A DNA stretch of 64,000 bases from Fasciola hepatica (Eukaryota > Platyhelminthes > Trematoda > Plagiorchiida > Fasciolidae). Below are positions 1-11,205 of the stretch, piece after piece. How positions within the stretch are numbered: position 1 is the first letter of the stretch; each line of letters begins with the position of its first letter. The notes under the pieces are model-generated. The model saw only the letters and a program-made list of their open reading frames with translations, searched no databases and was not told where the DNA came from. The position numbers and the translations under genes are program-made. The stretch is from contig CANUEZ040000024.1 of the NCBI GenBank assembly GCA_948099385.1, positions 22,243,501-22,307,500 of the forward strand. The letters run 5' to 3'.

Positions 1-423
1 TGGCGGGACATGGCTGACTATCGACCATGAGTCAGCACATACCCCTCACAGGTATAATGAACTAATGGGTTCTGAATTACGGCACATGAAGGGAGTATCT
101 TTTGGCAGACGCGATTGTTCGCGTGAAGCCGCCTGGTGGATGGATAGTCTCTCATTATCAGTTGGGCAGTCTGACGCCAGAATTCGTACATTTCATTGTC
201 AGATGAAAGCCGATCAATGGTTCGTACTCAGACGCCCGAAGGGATGCAACATGACGGTTGTCCAGCTTGAAGATGATGCGTCAGACATTGGTTTATGATT
301 ATACTTGAAAAGGCTTCGGTGAGAAGTTTACTCAGTAGCGGCACATAAAAGAAAACGTAGAATGTAAAACATCGGGGAGGAGCATTTCCAAATCGCTATA
401 GGGCACGGATCTAGATTTTGCGG
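1..423. other. Unassigned edge; decayed SINE tail at 30-64
   Basis: No gene is recognised. Positions 45-62 carry a stretch (cctcacaggtataatgaac) nearly identical to the stem II region of the hammerhead-like SINE tail at 62926-62945, so the first ~65 bases may be the end of a decayed SINE. The rest could be a continuation of the BEL/Pao remnant that follows on the minus strand, in the protease-to-RT linker, but no motif proves it. Confidence 0.3.
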
Positions 424-1085
424 CTAGTGATAGCGCGTCGTCTCGTAAGTCGGCCAAGCGGAGCTACCTTCGTGCCCGTCGTCGCTTCTAAGCTTGGATA
501 CGAGCAGGGCCTCAAATACTGTTTGTTCTATGCTGACAGACTCAATGTCGTTTAGTGCGAGCACACCGAACGTATCACCGTCCGCATCGGTTTTCGATGC
601 ACTCAGCATCTTGATTGCCAACCTGTTGTTTTGTGAACTTATTCCCAGGTAGCACGGAGTCTCGGCTCGAATCAGCCTGATGTCGGATCCATTGTCAAAG
701 AAATCACATCGGACAACCTTTCTGTCTCCCGCCTTGATTCTCACGAGTAGTTAGCCCAAGCATACGCCGTAGTGTTGCAGCCTGGTTGCTGCACGATGAT
801 TCACATTTAATGGTTTGGGTGGTACCGCAATTGATGATACCGGCCAAGAACACTTTTGTACCTGCAGTAACCTGCCCTGTGGTTCTCCCTCGGGCACACG
901 AAGTACAACCTCCTTCTCCGGACCTCCGCCATAATTTTCGGGCATCTAACCACGGAATGACTCCCAGCATTTACTGGACGGTTTCGAGGGTGTTCCTCAC
1001 TCTGGCTTACTGGACTTATGGCCAAACTGTACCTTGCTTGACGATGGTCTACGTTGTGGGTAGTTGGATTCATCTTGCTAGCCAT
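424..1085 (-). pseudogene. BEL/Pao retrotransposon remnant: Gag finger and aspartic protease
   Basis: Read on the minus strand, 807-1085 encodes a Gag-end segment with a knuckle-like block (FVCPRENHRAGYCR) followed by a His-rich stretch. After a frame change, 424-744 encodes a segment with FFDNGSDIRLI, which resembles the active-site block of BEL/Pao aspartic proteases (family form FFDxGSDxTLI). In the family, the protease cleaves the Gag-Pol polyprotein. Finger then protease is the expected order. The frame change between the two, the degraded Cys/His spacing of the finger, and the absence of a recognisable RT make this a dead fragment. Assignment to BEL/Pao rather than Ty3/gypsy rests on the protease block and the downstream pattern, not on a search. 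Confidence 0.6.
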
Positions 1086-1241
1086 CTTAATTCGAACTGC
1101 CCGTTGTTCCCTTCGGCTACGAGTGATCCTCGCCGTGGAAGATGGTCATTCTGTCAACCTGCTTAAGGTTATCTGATACGAATGTGGAGTTGTGACCAAA
1201 ATATAGGTATGAGGGCGTGTCAAACACGGGAAAAATGATTT

Positions 1242-1640
1242 TTAATTGTTGAAGTGGTCACATTGGAGGTAATAAAATGCCAAAGAAAATCGTGAATGTT
1301 TATCAGTTATGGCAAGCAGGTATTTTTTGCAAGTTCTGGATAGCCATGATCCCTGAGATGAATGTTCAGTCGTCCGAATGGTGCCGTAGCCTTGGTAATA
1401 TCTCCACTGGGTATCTGACAGAATCTCGACTTTTATTGCACACCACACACTGAACGCTAGTGTTCTTGACATATTGTGCTGAGAATAGCAGGTTACGTGA
1501 CCTGACAAAGCGCAACAATCAAACCACGCCTGAATTACATAGCGGCTTGTGAAGCTGCCTTTATAATAGTGACTATGTAAGGTGTAATTTAAGAAGGGTA
1601 TCAGCAGGGAAATTCTCCTCCTCCGTGCGATGTGATACAC
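1242..1640 (-). pseudogene. Possible LTR-retrotransposon integrase fragment
   Basis: An open frame of 132 codons on the minus strand ends in a segment CKKYLLAITDKHSRFSLAF, which resembles the strand after the first catalytic Asp of retroelement integrases (KYLLVxxDxxSRxxxAF). The rest shows nothing recognisable. It lies just upstream (minus sense) of the BEL/Pao remnant, the wrong order for one element, so it would have to be a separate piece or a coincidence. Weak call. Confidence 0.25.
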
Positions 1641-1699
1641 CGAGGATATAACACGGAATTTCTATTCTTCATCGTTGTATCTTATCGCTAGCGCACAGG

Positions 1700-2470
1700 A
1701 AATATAGCACGCTCTGAATCGCTTGGCGATTGAGGTATCCAGATATGGTATGGACTTTGCGCCTTCCAGATGCAAAGTACTTTTGAAAGACTGGCAAGAG
1801 CCTGTGTCTATACTCACCCTTTGTAATGATCAGCTTGAGTTAGTTGACAACTTTAAGTACCTCGGGAGCTTGGTACAGCTGGTGACGTTGGAGAGAAGAT
1901 TGGTTCACAGGCAGCAGGAAGCAGAGCAATTTTCGTGAGCCCTCGACATCTCTGGCGTCATCGTGAATTCCGGCTCCCTCTTAAGGGACAAATGTACGTC
2001 GCTGCGGTTCGTAATGTTTTACCCTACGGTTGCGAGACCTGGCCAGTTTGCGTTCAGGATGCTCGGTGTCTTTCTCTGTTGAACGGTCGATTTCTCCAAA
2101 GAATTGCTCGTGTCTGGTGGTAACATCGAGTGGGCAATGAGGTGCGCCGTCGTCTTGGGCACGGACAACTGCACCCTTAATGAAGTGATCGTTCTACACC
2201 GCCTCCGGTGGCTCGGTCATGTTTTGAAAATGCCTGTCCATCTTCCACTTTTTCGTGCTGTATTCGCACGTGTTGAGCAAGGCTGAAAGAAGCAACGTGG
2301 AGGTCAGACCATGGCTTGGTGTAGAGGTATGGAGAAGCTGGCATTAGCATCGGCTTTGGTTGGTGCTTCCCGGCTCCTTGATTGGGGCCCAAGAGACGAG
2401 GATTGTCGTTGGTTAGAGACGTTGAGGGGCTTGGCTCAGAATGGAAATCAGTGGTGTTGATGCTGCGCAG
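1700..2470 (+). pseudogene. RTE-clade LINE, 3' fragment (after the RT palm to the C-terminus)
   Basis: Three consecutive frames (1723-1938, 1935-2123, 2104-2286, continuing out of frame to about 2470) read as the part of an RTE reverse transcriptase that follows the YADD box. The blocks are YGMDFAPSRCKVLLKDWQEP, then NFKYLGSLV, then a VLPYGCETW block, then RLRWLGHVLKMP, and finally a block that aligns with the tails of the other RTE copies here. The copy begins abruptly past the catalytic box, the usual 5' truncation of LINE copies made by target-primed reverse transcription. At least three frame breaks leave it inactive. The same blocks occur in the RTE copies at 15.8-19.4, 33.4-35.5 and 61.3 kb. 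Confidence 0.8.
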
Positions 2471-3349
2471 TCTGTCGGTCGAACTCTCGGGTCCCATAAA
2501 TACTAAAATACCATTCAGAGAAACAAAATAACGAAGAACAAAAGGTGTACCACGACAGATCGGGAAAATCACGGCATTTGTTATCTTTCTGCTTACTTTC
2601 TTTTATTGTGTTCTGCTCTTCCGTTTTCTGTTTCTGTAACTGTTGTTGCGTTGGCACTGTGCTTGATTTCAAGCCGGCGTTAAATATTTAAATCACATTT
2701 GATCATTCTTGGTTGTTCCCCATTGTTATCTATCCTACATAAAGGCTGCTGCTCTGCAGTCGGTGATCAGTCATAAGCGAACCGATTAAGTAATGTCGCC
2801 ATTTTCTAATAGTCTCAACAATCGTACAAGACTTTTTCAACTGAAGAATGAAGCCGTTAGCGTTTGGGAAAAGGCAATAGATTCTCCGTTTTGTGACGAA
2901 GTAGTGGATATGGCAAAGTTCTAGGCGTCTGCGTTTGACAGTACAGGAACTTTTGGAGCTACGGTTGTGACCGTTCCCAGCGCTAGTTCATCTTTCTAGT
3001 TTCTATACACGTTGTCGACGTTTTCTAAGCGGGAAAGGTGCGGTTGTGAACCAACGATTGAATCTTGCCTGAAAATGAGATATTCGCTCATTATGGCGCT
3101 CGAATACACCAGCAATCTCTGTCTCTAGTAGATTTTAAGGCGAGTAGTGGCCGTAAGTAACCGGTATCTCTTTTGATGGGTCTATGGGAAACCTCATACC
3201 CAAAGGCCCTGATTATACGAGTGTTTAAGATGCTTTTGCTTCCGTTAAATATGAGGCCACATTCATAGGAGATGTGCAAAAGTGGTCCAGGTTTTTCTTT
3301 TTGTCTCATGGAATCCTACAAACGATCATGCTGTCGAAAGAATGACTGG

Positions 3350-3350
<1 letters not shown>
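2471..3350. other. Unassigned, AT-rich; RTE 3' flank then nothing recognised
   Basis: The first ~200 bases may include the 3' untranslated tail of the RTE fragment. No tRNA-like boxes, motif-bearing frames or inverted repeats were seen in the remainder. Confidence 0.5.

Positions 3351-3440
<90 letters not shown>
3351..3440. repeat. (TA)n microsatellite, about 90 bp
   Basis: Uninterrupted alternating TA. Open frames crossing it (Tyr-Ile repeats) are artefacts. This is the longest (TA)n tract in the window, and I see no PLE terminus beside it. Confidence 0.98.
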
Positions 3441-3443
<3 letters not shown>

Positions 3444-6400
3444 CCACAGACTCGAAGTCAAACATTATGCCAATGCAACAACGAAAATTAAAAATTGGGG
3501 TGGGGTTAAGAATTACATCAGAATATAACAGTCAGTCGTTAAGTGATTGATGTCTTCAACGTTTGTTTGCATTGCGGGTTATTGTAATACGCAGCCACTC
3601 TTTTCAGGGTAGGACAAAACTGGTGCATATTTCCACACGCTTCAGCCGGTATATATTAGCGATCTTCTTTAGGGTGTATCTGGTGATATCCACTTTCCAA
3701 GTTCATTGTGCTAAATACCGTATATTTGGAGATCTTTTCTACCACTACGTCCATTTTTTGCTACGAGTATGCGTCAAGAAAGTTTAGGCAGTCAACCAGG
3801 TGTAACTAAACATCATTCTTTGTTTATAACGCTCATTAGTCGTAACAAGTGATTGAGCACTCCAGGGTGAATGGAAAGGTTCAGTGACGCCGTCTTTCAA
3901 TGGCTTTTGTATTTCCATCGTGATGAATAATTCCTCTGAGTTTGAATGTTTACGAGATCTGGTCGCTATCGGATAGCGTCTAGGGGGAGATTGACGAACG
4001 CAGACCGGTATCTCTTTCAACAACAAAACGACAGAACGTGAGTCTTTCATCCATGGGAGGTTTTGTGTTCGTAATCAGTAGCAACAGGACACGTAATTAC
4101 TTTTTACTTTACCTTTGTGTGACTATCTAAGAAAGGCTGAGCCGGCTTCGTGGATTGCGCCCGACCACGAACGGCGGTCAGAGGCGAAATCAGTTGTGTA
4201 CTGCAGCGGCAAAATCCATGACGAGTCTTGGGAATAGTGTTCAAAGTGGTGTCCTCAGCGTCACTCGGCTTTTTTCCGAGGTTGCGCCTCTAGCCCATGC
4301 ACAACCAGATGCTATCTGTCGGGCAGCATGGAGATCGTGTGTTCCGAGCCGGTGGCCGATCGGGCGGTTCATATGCCTTTTGGATGGTGGTATACCAATC
4401 CTGGACACCCAACATATCCCTTGTGCATGGTTATCGGTAGCTCTCTAGAAGCTCGTTCGCCATTCGGCAGAAGTGACCATGGCTCAGTTGTCCATGCGAC
4501 TCTGTTGAACAGTTTTCCCTTTTGGCCGTTGGATCAAGCATCAGATCTCGTTCGACCATTCAGAAGCAGCTGTCTTCGCGTGCTGAGCACCGTCTCATCG
4601 AGGATTTTAAGCCTCAGCTACCCTCCAATCTGGTTTGGCCCGCCTGTCGAGCGGTTTACCGGGTTGTGACCGCTGGTGCATGCTTCAGCTTTGTGGAGCC
4701 ACAGGTGAGAGTTGGGTAACCGATGGAGACCAACGAGATGGAAGATGCCTGAAGAGGCACGAAAGACTGCCAATTCAGAGGTACTAATCCTCTCAGTCAC
4801 TCCATACACCCTTAATTGTTGCATTCCGTTTATTTGTAGGAGTGTAAATGCAACTGGACCACAGCTCTCAAGTAAGCAAGCGAATAAAAGAGCTGAGCTG
4901 CATGTGCTCACACGCGTAAGCAAGTGAGATCAGTCGATACATAGGAAGACCGACCAGTCAATACTGTCCGCGCCGAAGCACGACTAGATGTCAATACCAA
5001 GCCAGCTTACGTCTATGCACGAGAGGAATAGTGATTGGTTGTTCGCGTGGTATGTTTGAGTTTAACCAGGCAAAACAGAAAGGGATTTCTAATTCTCTAT
5101 GTTGCTGTAGGATATCATGTCCGAGGAGGACGTCAGCGCAACGATCTAAAAACGGAATTTGGTATTTACATAGTGATTATTGTTATAAGATAAATTTAAA
5201 AAGCAATGCACGCGAAAGGAATGCGGAAAAAAATGTGGGAGCCTTAGAAACAGTATTGCGGTGAGTCACCACTTCCCCCTTGTTTCCAAACTACAGTGCT
5301 TGAAACGTAGGTGAGGTGTCAATGAAAGCTTTGAGGTTCTATCCCAAGAATGATAGCTGGACTCAGCATCGAAACGATCCAGTCGATAGAGTCAATCCAT
5401 TATTGAATTGAATAAACTGTATCAGATCATGTTGAAAGAAAGCAGAAGACTTCAGTAATTTGAGTGAAAAGCTTGAAGGCGGCAAGCGAAGACTTTACTC
5501 ACTTTCACCAGTTCAGACACTGATAACAACCTCAGTCGAATTTGAGTTTCATTGTTTTTCTTCGATTGTAAGCCAATGGAACTTAGTTTTAATGGGGGTA
5601 AGTATATGAGTCTGAAGAAGCTTCTGCGGAATCCGGTTTTTCGAAAACGAGAAACAAAAGTAGTCAATTTCTTCAATAAGTAAAACGAATAATGATCAAC
5701 TTCGACAATCAAATCCGGATTTTGGATTTCTGTTAATTCATTACCGGAATTCTGTTAGGAAAACTAAACTACGAGGGTTGTCATCTCTGTCCTTGGTAGA
5801 TATACCACGTTCTCAGGTTCTCTGACGGCTAGCGGAATCCCGTTTACGTCTCAAGAAGTATTCTCAGTGGTATGCGGTCGTTTTCAGGAGACGTGACAAC
5901 TGTCTCATTTTGGTAATCTTGTTTTCGGTGAAACTGGGGGGCGAGAAGCCTAAGTGCAGTAGTATAGTTGAACTGATTGACCACCAAAGATTCACCTAAG
6001 GGGGCTGACTATGCGCTGTTTTATACCACCCGAGACAGTGTGCACTATATTTTGATGCAACTACCGGCTACCTGACGCGCCAACTCTGCCCGAGGTATAT
6101 ATGATCTGAAGAACTTAGTACCTTTTCCAAGCAGAAATTAACCTCCGTGTTCCACCGAGACGTGAACAAAACCTTCAATCAAATGTCCGAGGTAAGATAT
6201 TGATAGTAAGATCATCTCTCCCTTGGGCAATGTAAGGATAATAGGTACGACTACTCCATCAGAGATGGTTTCAATGAGGGTACATAAAATTGATTTTCAT
6301 AAGTATATTACCTCGGATAAAATAAGATTTCGGAAACCAGTAGACTAAACTCCCGCGAAATTCGCCTTTGTTTTCTAACGTTTCCTGACTACTGGTTTTA

Positions 6401-6854
6401 GTCTGTACATTGATAAGAAACAGTTAAATCTTGGGAAAATCATATACACAAACTGATACCGAATTTACCAAGCAGAAGACGCGCTTATCACAGATGTGCT
6501 GGTGCAAATCAAGACTGATTTGTCGATTGATAGTTCGTTTCAGGATGGAGTAGGCGTACAGTGTTTCAAATAAATTACCAATGGCACTGCTTGATGAAGT
6601 ATTCACTCGACGGTGATGGTTAGCTGACACCGACAATAGCTGACAGGTGTGTTTTCAGATTGATTGACAATGTTTCCGCGACTTTAAATTTCAAATAGCA
6701 TATCTTAGGAGCAAAGGGTACATCCGGTTATGCAAGTTTGTCATATGCGCAATACGGGGAGTTACTGGGGAACTTCCGGAAACGTATTCCTTTCTTGATT
6801 TGTCTTATCGAATGAAAAAATTTCACTGAAGTTGAATGGTATCCACTTCGGTGG
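3441..6854. other. Unassigned intergenic stretch
   Basis: Short frames exist on both strands, for example 4155-4669 (+) and 4618-4923 (-), where the sequence is GC-richer, but none carries a family motif I recognise. 5300-6850 is AT-rich with no supported feature. It may hold very old repeats that cannot be identified by eye. Confidence 0.5.
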
Positions 6855-6960
6855 TGATGAAACGGTCGACATCGTGGACTTAAAGCCCTTCTGTGCCGGG
6901 TTCGAATCCTCGTGGCGCCGCGGGTCACTTTCACCAATCGGCCACGACCCCTTTCTCTGA
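6855..6960 (+). repeat. tRNA-derived SINE, family B
   Basis: An A-box-like start is followed by a B box, GGGTTCGAATCC, at 6898-6909, the internal RNA polymerase III promoter layout. The block from about 6868 to 6935 resembles the minus strand of 36880-36975: both have a 'gtcg-catcgtgg' block, then 'ttcgaatcc', then a 'gccgcgggtcactt'-like block. That supports a dispersed family rather than a single pseudo-tRNA. The anticodon arm is not recognisable. Confidence 0.6.
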
Positions 6961-7572
6961 GGTATTGTACTACTGTCATATAATAAAAAGGAATTAAATA
7001 AAAGAATAAAGATATGTGCGTCTGAGTACTGACTGTATATGTCTGTGAATAGATCGTGAAGGAGATAATGTACATGACTAAGTGTGATGAAATTGAGACC
7101 ACATCATCATAAAATCTGCGACGACTCAACAAGACAAAATTACATACACTAGGCAACATTCGTGCACGAAAATACGGTGGTATGGGAAAAATCCGGCGTG
7201 ACATATTTTTTATTATTACACAGCGGGTCTAGAGTCAGATATGGTGCCAACACCAAAAATTACGGAGGGGGATGTGAATCATGTTCTAAAAGGAATTGGA
7301 ACCCATAAAAATTATTTGAAATTTTGCGAGCTGTTGTACTCCGGTCGCTCATTCCGGAGTAGAAAGGTGATCAAAAGAACCTCTTTTGGTCTATTTTGAT
7401 GATGTCAACCTAGTTTTTGCACAACCGAATGCTACCTGAAAGGCATTAGATATGTTCCAGATGTTCCAGTAATGACTCATGTGCCTCTCCTGAATTACCT
7501 ATCCGAGTGTGCAGCAATGGTTATATTTGGTGGTGAGTCATACCCACCACGCCTCAGTGTTGTCCTCAGATC

Positions 7573-7573
<1 letters not shown>
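6961..7573. other. Unassigned
   Basis: Nothing supported. The long minus-strand frame here (6728-7204) overlaps the SINE and has no motif. Confidence 0.5.

Positions 7574-7627
<54 letters not shown>
7574..7627. repeat. (TA)n microsatellite, about 54 bp
   Basis: Alternating TA without interruption. Open frames through it on both strands are artefacts of the repeat. Confidence 0.97.
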
Positions 7628-7632
<5 letters not shown>

Positions 7633-8284
7633 TTTGGTTGGTATCCCACCCCATCTCCGAGTGCTGTCGCTGCTCATCCGAGACCGTTCGTCTGTTTGGC
7701 GAGCCTGGACTCACGTTCTGTTCTGTCCCACTAACTCTAGTGAGAAGAATTCTGCTTCCGAACCATCGCAATCTATCAGTACAAAAACGACAGTTTCATA
7801 TACGGCGCATGGTAGTCAAAGCCAAATACTGGCCCGAAATCTTATTGATTCGCTTAGTATTCACAACCAGCTCTTCTGAGTGATTAGTCTGGTAATAAAC
7901 CCAACTGGTTGATTCGGTTCAGACGGCAGTTAGCGTTTGATTGGTCTTTCGGTCCGCTTCACTGGCTCCAATGTTGTCCTAGATTCAGGATAGTGTAAGG
8001 TCGTGTTAACTTTACCAAGTTGTGTCCTTGTTACGCGCAACTGCTAGTCCTTCCTGCCATGCGTGGACCACCTGTCCGTTACAGTGGTACTCCAAAATAC
8101 GCTATCATGATCACCAGAGCAGTGTTACCCACAACCCATGAGAAAGAGAACACTATCGGTGGGGAGAGAGTGGTTAATGTATATTGCGAAAGCGTGCACG
8201 GGCAACGGCCAAGTGGCCACCGTGCTTGGCAGCAAGAGTTCCGATAAACAATGTGTTAAACAAATGAGCAAAGCTGAGTATCGC
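7628..8284. other. Unassigned
   Basis: No motif-bearing frame, no polymerase III boxes. The 7628-7880 frames derive from read-through of the TA tract. Confidence 0.45.
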
Positions 8285-8400
8285 TATGGTAGGCAAAGAG
8301 GTGCTGGCTGCTCGCCATGCCATCGTGCTCTCCACTAAACGAACCATGTCGTCTATTAACAATGTGCCAATTCATTCCCTCACGCTATTCGGGATTAACT
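8285..8400 (-). repeat. Dispersed repeat R1, copy 1
   Basis: Read on the minus strand, about 75-110 bases match 58005-58105 on the plus strand. Both contain 'aatagacgac' followed, a little further on, by 'tggcgagcagccagcac', with the same spacing and only scattered substitutions. Similarity fades on both sides. The family is unrecognised; it could be part of a SINE or a transposon end. The shared frame (IDD-L-ST-WRAAST) is conserved between copies, but that follows from nucleotide identity. Confidence 0.6.
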
Positions 8401-9099
8401 ACCACACTGATGGCTGTCCCCCTATTCGCAACTTGGGGATGCGCCCGGCGACATGCAGCTCTGCTCTTCGTCCGGGGACTTATAGTCAGAAATGTCAAAT
8501 GAACGGGTATGATGTTGGCCACAATGGATTTCAGCGGTGGATCCTGATAAATGTGATACGAGAACCTCCAAGGCTATGAAACTCTCACAAGCAACACAGA
8601 AAGTAATGCCATGGTTTTTCTTGTGAAGGCTCAGTTTTTGTGAAACAAAAAGCTCACATACGGTAGAAAGAGGAAAATATAGAAGAACAAGTAAGTCGTA
8701 CAAGGTGCCATAAATTGCACCTTTCAATTGCTGTGATAAAACAAGAAGTCCCGAAAGTTCAGTCTTGCAGTAGCAGAAAATCATGCCATTAAAGATCGTG
8801 CTATGGTGCATACTTTTTCGGACCACTCAGTGGTATCGATCACGTGAACAAACGGAAAATTCATATCACAGATTACATCTCTTTTTAGCTGAATTCACAC
8901 TACTACACGAAACACATTTTTATATCAAAACTCAATTGTCATTTCAAAGAAAAACTGACAACGCATACAATACCGGGTAAATCCCGATTTCTATTACAAT
9001 ACTCGCTTTATATTTTTCTCATATCGATATTATAAGTATTTTTTCACTGTTGCTCAACGGATCTTTATATATCCTATAACATTTGATATACCATTGCAC
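8401..9099. other. Unassigned flank upstream of the Ty3/gypsy element
   Basis: AT-rich. This is where a 5' LTR and a primer-binding site complementary to a tRNA 3' end should lie. I find no segment repeated beyond 13056 and no clear primer-binding site, so the LTR is missing or too diverged to see. Confidence 0.5.
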
Positions 9100-9102
9100 T
9101 TA

Positions 9103-9747
9103 TGGCTTGCAACGACCTTAAGCCTGATCCAGAACCGTTCAATTTTGACAGTCTCCCTAGCCGTCCCTGAGTTTTTTACTGATGACCCTCAATTCTGGTT
9201 TCATATATTAGAAGCGGAGTTCAAGACACATAGAATCACGAGCGAGCGTACTCGTTACTTGTGAACTATCAGTCGTCTTCCCCGTGACGTTGCTACCCAG
9301 ATACGTGACGTATTACTCACTAACTATCCTTACGCAGCCGTGAAAGAAGCGGTAATCTCTTGTCATTTGCCGTCAGAATCGTCAAGACTAGAACGGCTTG
9401 TTCAACAAGCAGAGTTAGGTAGTAAGAAGCCCTCCGCATTACTGAGAGAAATGCAGCAGCTAGCAGGGCAACTTTTAGAGAAAAAAGTCCTTAAAGAATT
9501 GTGGGTACAGCGATTACCAACCAATATCCAAGCACTGCTCGAAGTTTCTAGCCATCTTAACCTCACAGAAGCGGCAACACTAGCGGATAGTATTATAGAA
9601 CAGCACCATCCACAAATTACTGCGGTAAAAAACTCCAGTAGCCCCCACACCACCGCTCCTGCCGTAGGTGCACACTCCGAGGACACTGGAAGCTGCTATC
9701 GAGCGGGCTTTCAGACATTTTTCCACTCCCAGTTGTTCTCACTGTAG
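9103..9747 (+). pseudogene. Gag capsid region of the CsRn1-like element
   Basis: The likely start is the ATG at 9103 (MACNDLKP). A stop or shift near 9168 and another stop near 9260 precede a long clean frame from 9340. The protein is the structural Gag, which forms the particle where reverse transcription takes place. The segment has the helical, Leu/Gln/Glu-rich look of capsids: blocks such as EFFTDDPQFWFHILEAEF near its beginning and LPTNIQALLEVS near its end are typical of the gypsy Gag fold (W-x-x-x-E-x-x-F and a poorly conserved LP-x-x motif). A frameshift at about 9670 moves the reading into the next segment. Confidence 0.75.
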
Positions 9748-10309
9748 AGACCATAAATCTTATCACAACTCTGACCAACGTGAACGTCTCAGAAGCCCTT
9801 CCCCTGGAAATCCCGTTAGTCCATCTCGATCAAAGTACTGTCGATATCACAAACAATTCGAGGAAAAGGCCCGGCGCTGTGAAGCCGGTTGCACCTTCCC
9901 AGGTGCCAACACAGGGAAACTAATATCCCGACGCGTTCCGACGACTAACGCGGTCGGCATCCATAATAGCAGTCATCTGTTGCATGTTCGAGACTTAGTT
10001 TCCAATAACCTGTTTCTAATTGACACTGGTGCAGCAATTAGTGTTATTCCAAAGGAAGGAGGTGATGCAACGATTCCATCAATCCAACAACTTCGTGCTG
10101 CCAACGGCACTCCTATTGCTACCTACGGCCGTAAGTCACTCATGCTCAACTTAGGCCTAAGTCGGACCTTCCACTGGGTGTTTACAGTGGCAGATGTCCC
10201 CTATCCCATACTAGGTGTCGATTTCCTTGGCCATTTCCACCTCCTGGTTGATGCACGATGCCGGAGAGTTGTCGACCGACAGACTTCTCTTTCCGTAACC
10301 AGTTCGTAG
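9668..10309 (+). pseudogene. Gag C-H-C-C finger and aspartic protease of the CsRn1-like element
   Basis: Open frame of 213 codons. Around residue 57 is YCRYHKQFEEKARRC followed by a final Cys three residues on, the C-H-C-C finger that defines the CsRn1 group. Around residue 118 is LFLIDTGAAISVIP, the retroviral-type aspartic protease active site (D-T-G), and near residue 180 is PILGVDFL, the matching C-terminal block. The protease would act as a dimer to process the polyprotein. The active site appears intact. The first ATG is arbitrary, since the frame is entered by a frameshift from the capsid segment. Confidence 0.85.
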
Positions 10310-10434
10310 TCCTCCGTGAATCACATCATGCCCTCATACACTGAACCTCAGGCCGAACACCCGTACGCAGAACGCCTTTCAGCTTACCCGGCAACGTTAA
10401 GATAATCTGGACCCCTTCCCGCGGTAACCACTAA

Positions 10435-11205
10435 CATCACCCACCATATTGTTACTAAAGAACCCCCAGCATTTAGCCGACCCCGTCGCTTGGCACTAGA
10501 CAAGCTCCGTACAGCACAGGCCGAGTTGGAACACATGCTAGAATTAGGCATAATACGCCCGTCCAGTAGCCCTTGCGCCTCGCCCTTTTAAATGGTTCCT
10601 AAACCTAATGGCGACTGGCGTCCCTGCGGTGGCTACAGGGCCCTCAACCAGGCTACTATCACAGACAGTTATTCCATTCCAAGTATTCAAGATCTAACTT
10701 CTTCCCTATCTGGTTGCTCTGTTTTTGCCACATCGGTCTCGCTAGAGCCTACCACCAAATCCCGGTAGCAGAGGCTGACATCCCTAAAACCGCTGTCACA
10801 ACTCCATTCGGACGATTCGAGTTTTTGCGCATGCCGTTTGGGCTCAGCAGTGCAGCCTAAACCTTTCGAAGGTTTATGCATGAAGCAACAGGCGGTTTGA
10901 AAATGTCTACGTGTACTTAGATGATATTTCGGTGGCCAGCTCTCCAGAAAAGGGGCATATAGCGCATCTGCGCGCTCTTTTTGAGTGCCTTAGCCAACAC
11001 GGTGTAACCAATAACCCTACCAAATGCGGATTAGGTAGGACAACCATCACATTCGTAGATCACGAAATCTCGGCCTCGGGCATACAGCCCCTGCCTGACA
11101 AGGTGGGGGCAATTCGCGACTATCCTGAGCCTCACTCTTACCAGCAGTTGTGCCAATTTTTGGCTTGGTTAACTTTTATCGCCGGTTCATCCCCAAGTGG
11201 GCCGA
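10435..11205 (+). pseudogene. Reverse transcriptase of the CsRn1-like element
   Basis: Blocks in order: FSRPRRLALDKL and MLELGIIRPSSSPCASPF at the amino end, then VPKPNGDWRPCGGYRALN, then a FATS-VSLE region corresponding to the family's 'FSKIDLxxAYHQI' strand, then TPFGRFEFLRMPFGLS. The palm box VYLDDI has YLDD at 10914-10925 with both catalytic Asp residues present. Damage includes an in-frame stop after PCASPF near 10590, a shift near 10720-10760 that breaks the first catalytic-Asp strand, a stop at the 'SAA' position near 10858, and another shift before the YLDD segment. The connection region runs on to about 11200. Confidence 0.85.

Noticed and set aside
786..1166. 126-codon plus frame
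   Set aside because: Opposite strand of the BEL/Pao remnant, where the minus strand has motif support; shadow frame.
3272..3550. 92- and 69-codon plus frames through the TA tract
   Set aside because: Tyr-Ile repeats produced by (TA)n; same for frames at 7.5, 24.9 and 26.4 kb.
9402..9686. 94-codon minus frame
   Set aside because: Antisense shadow of the Gag capsid region.
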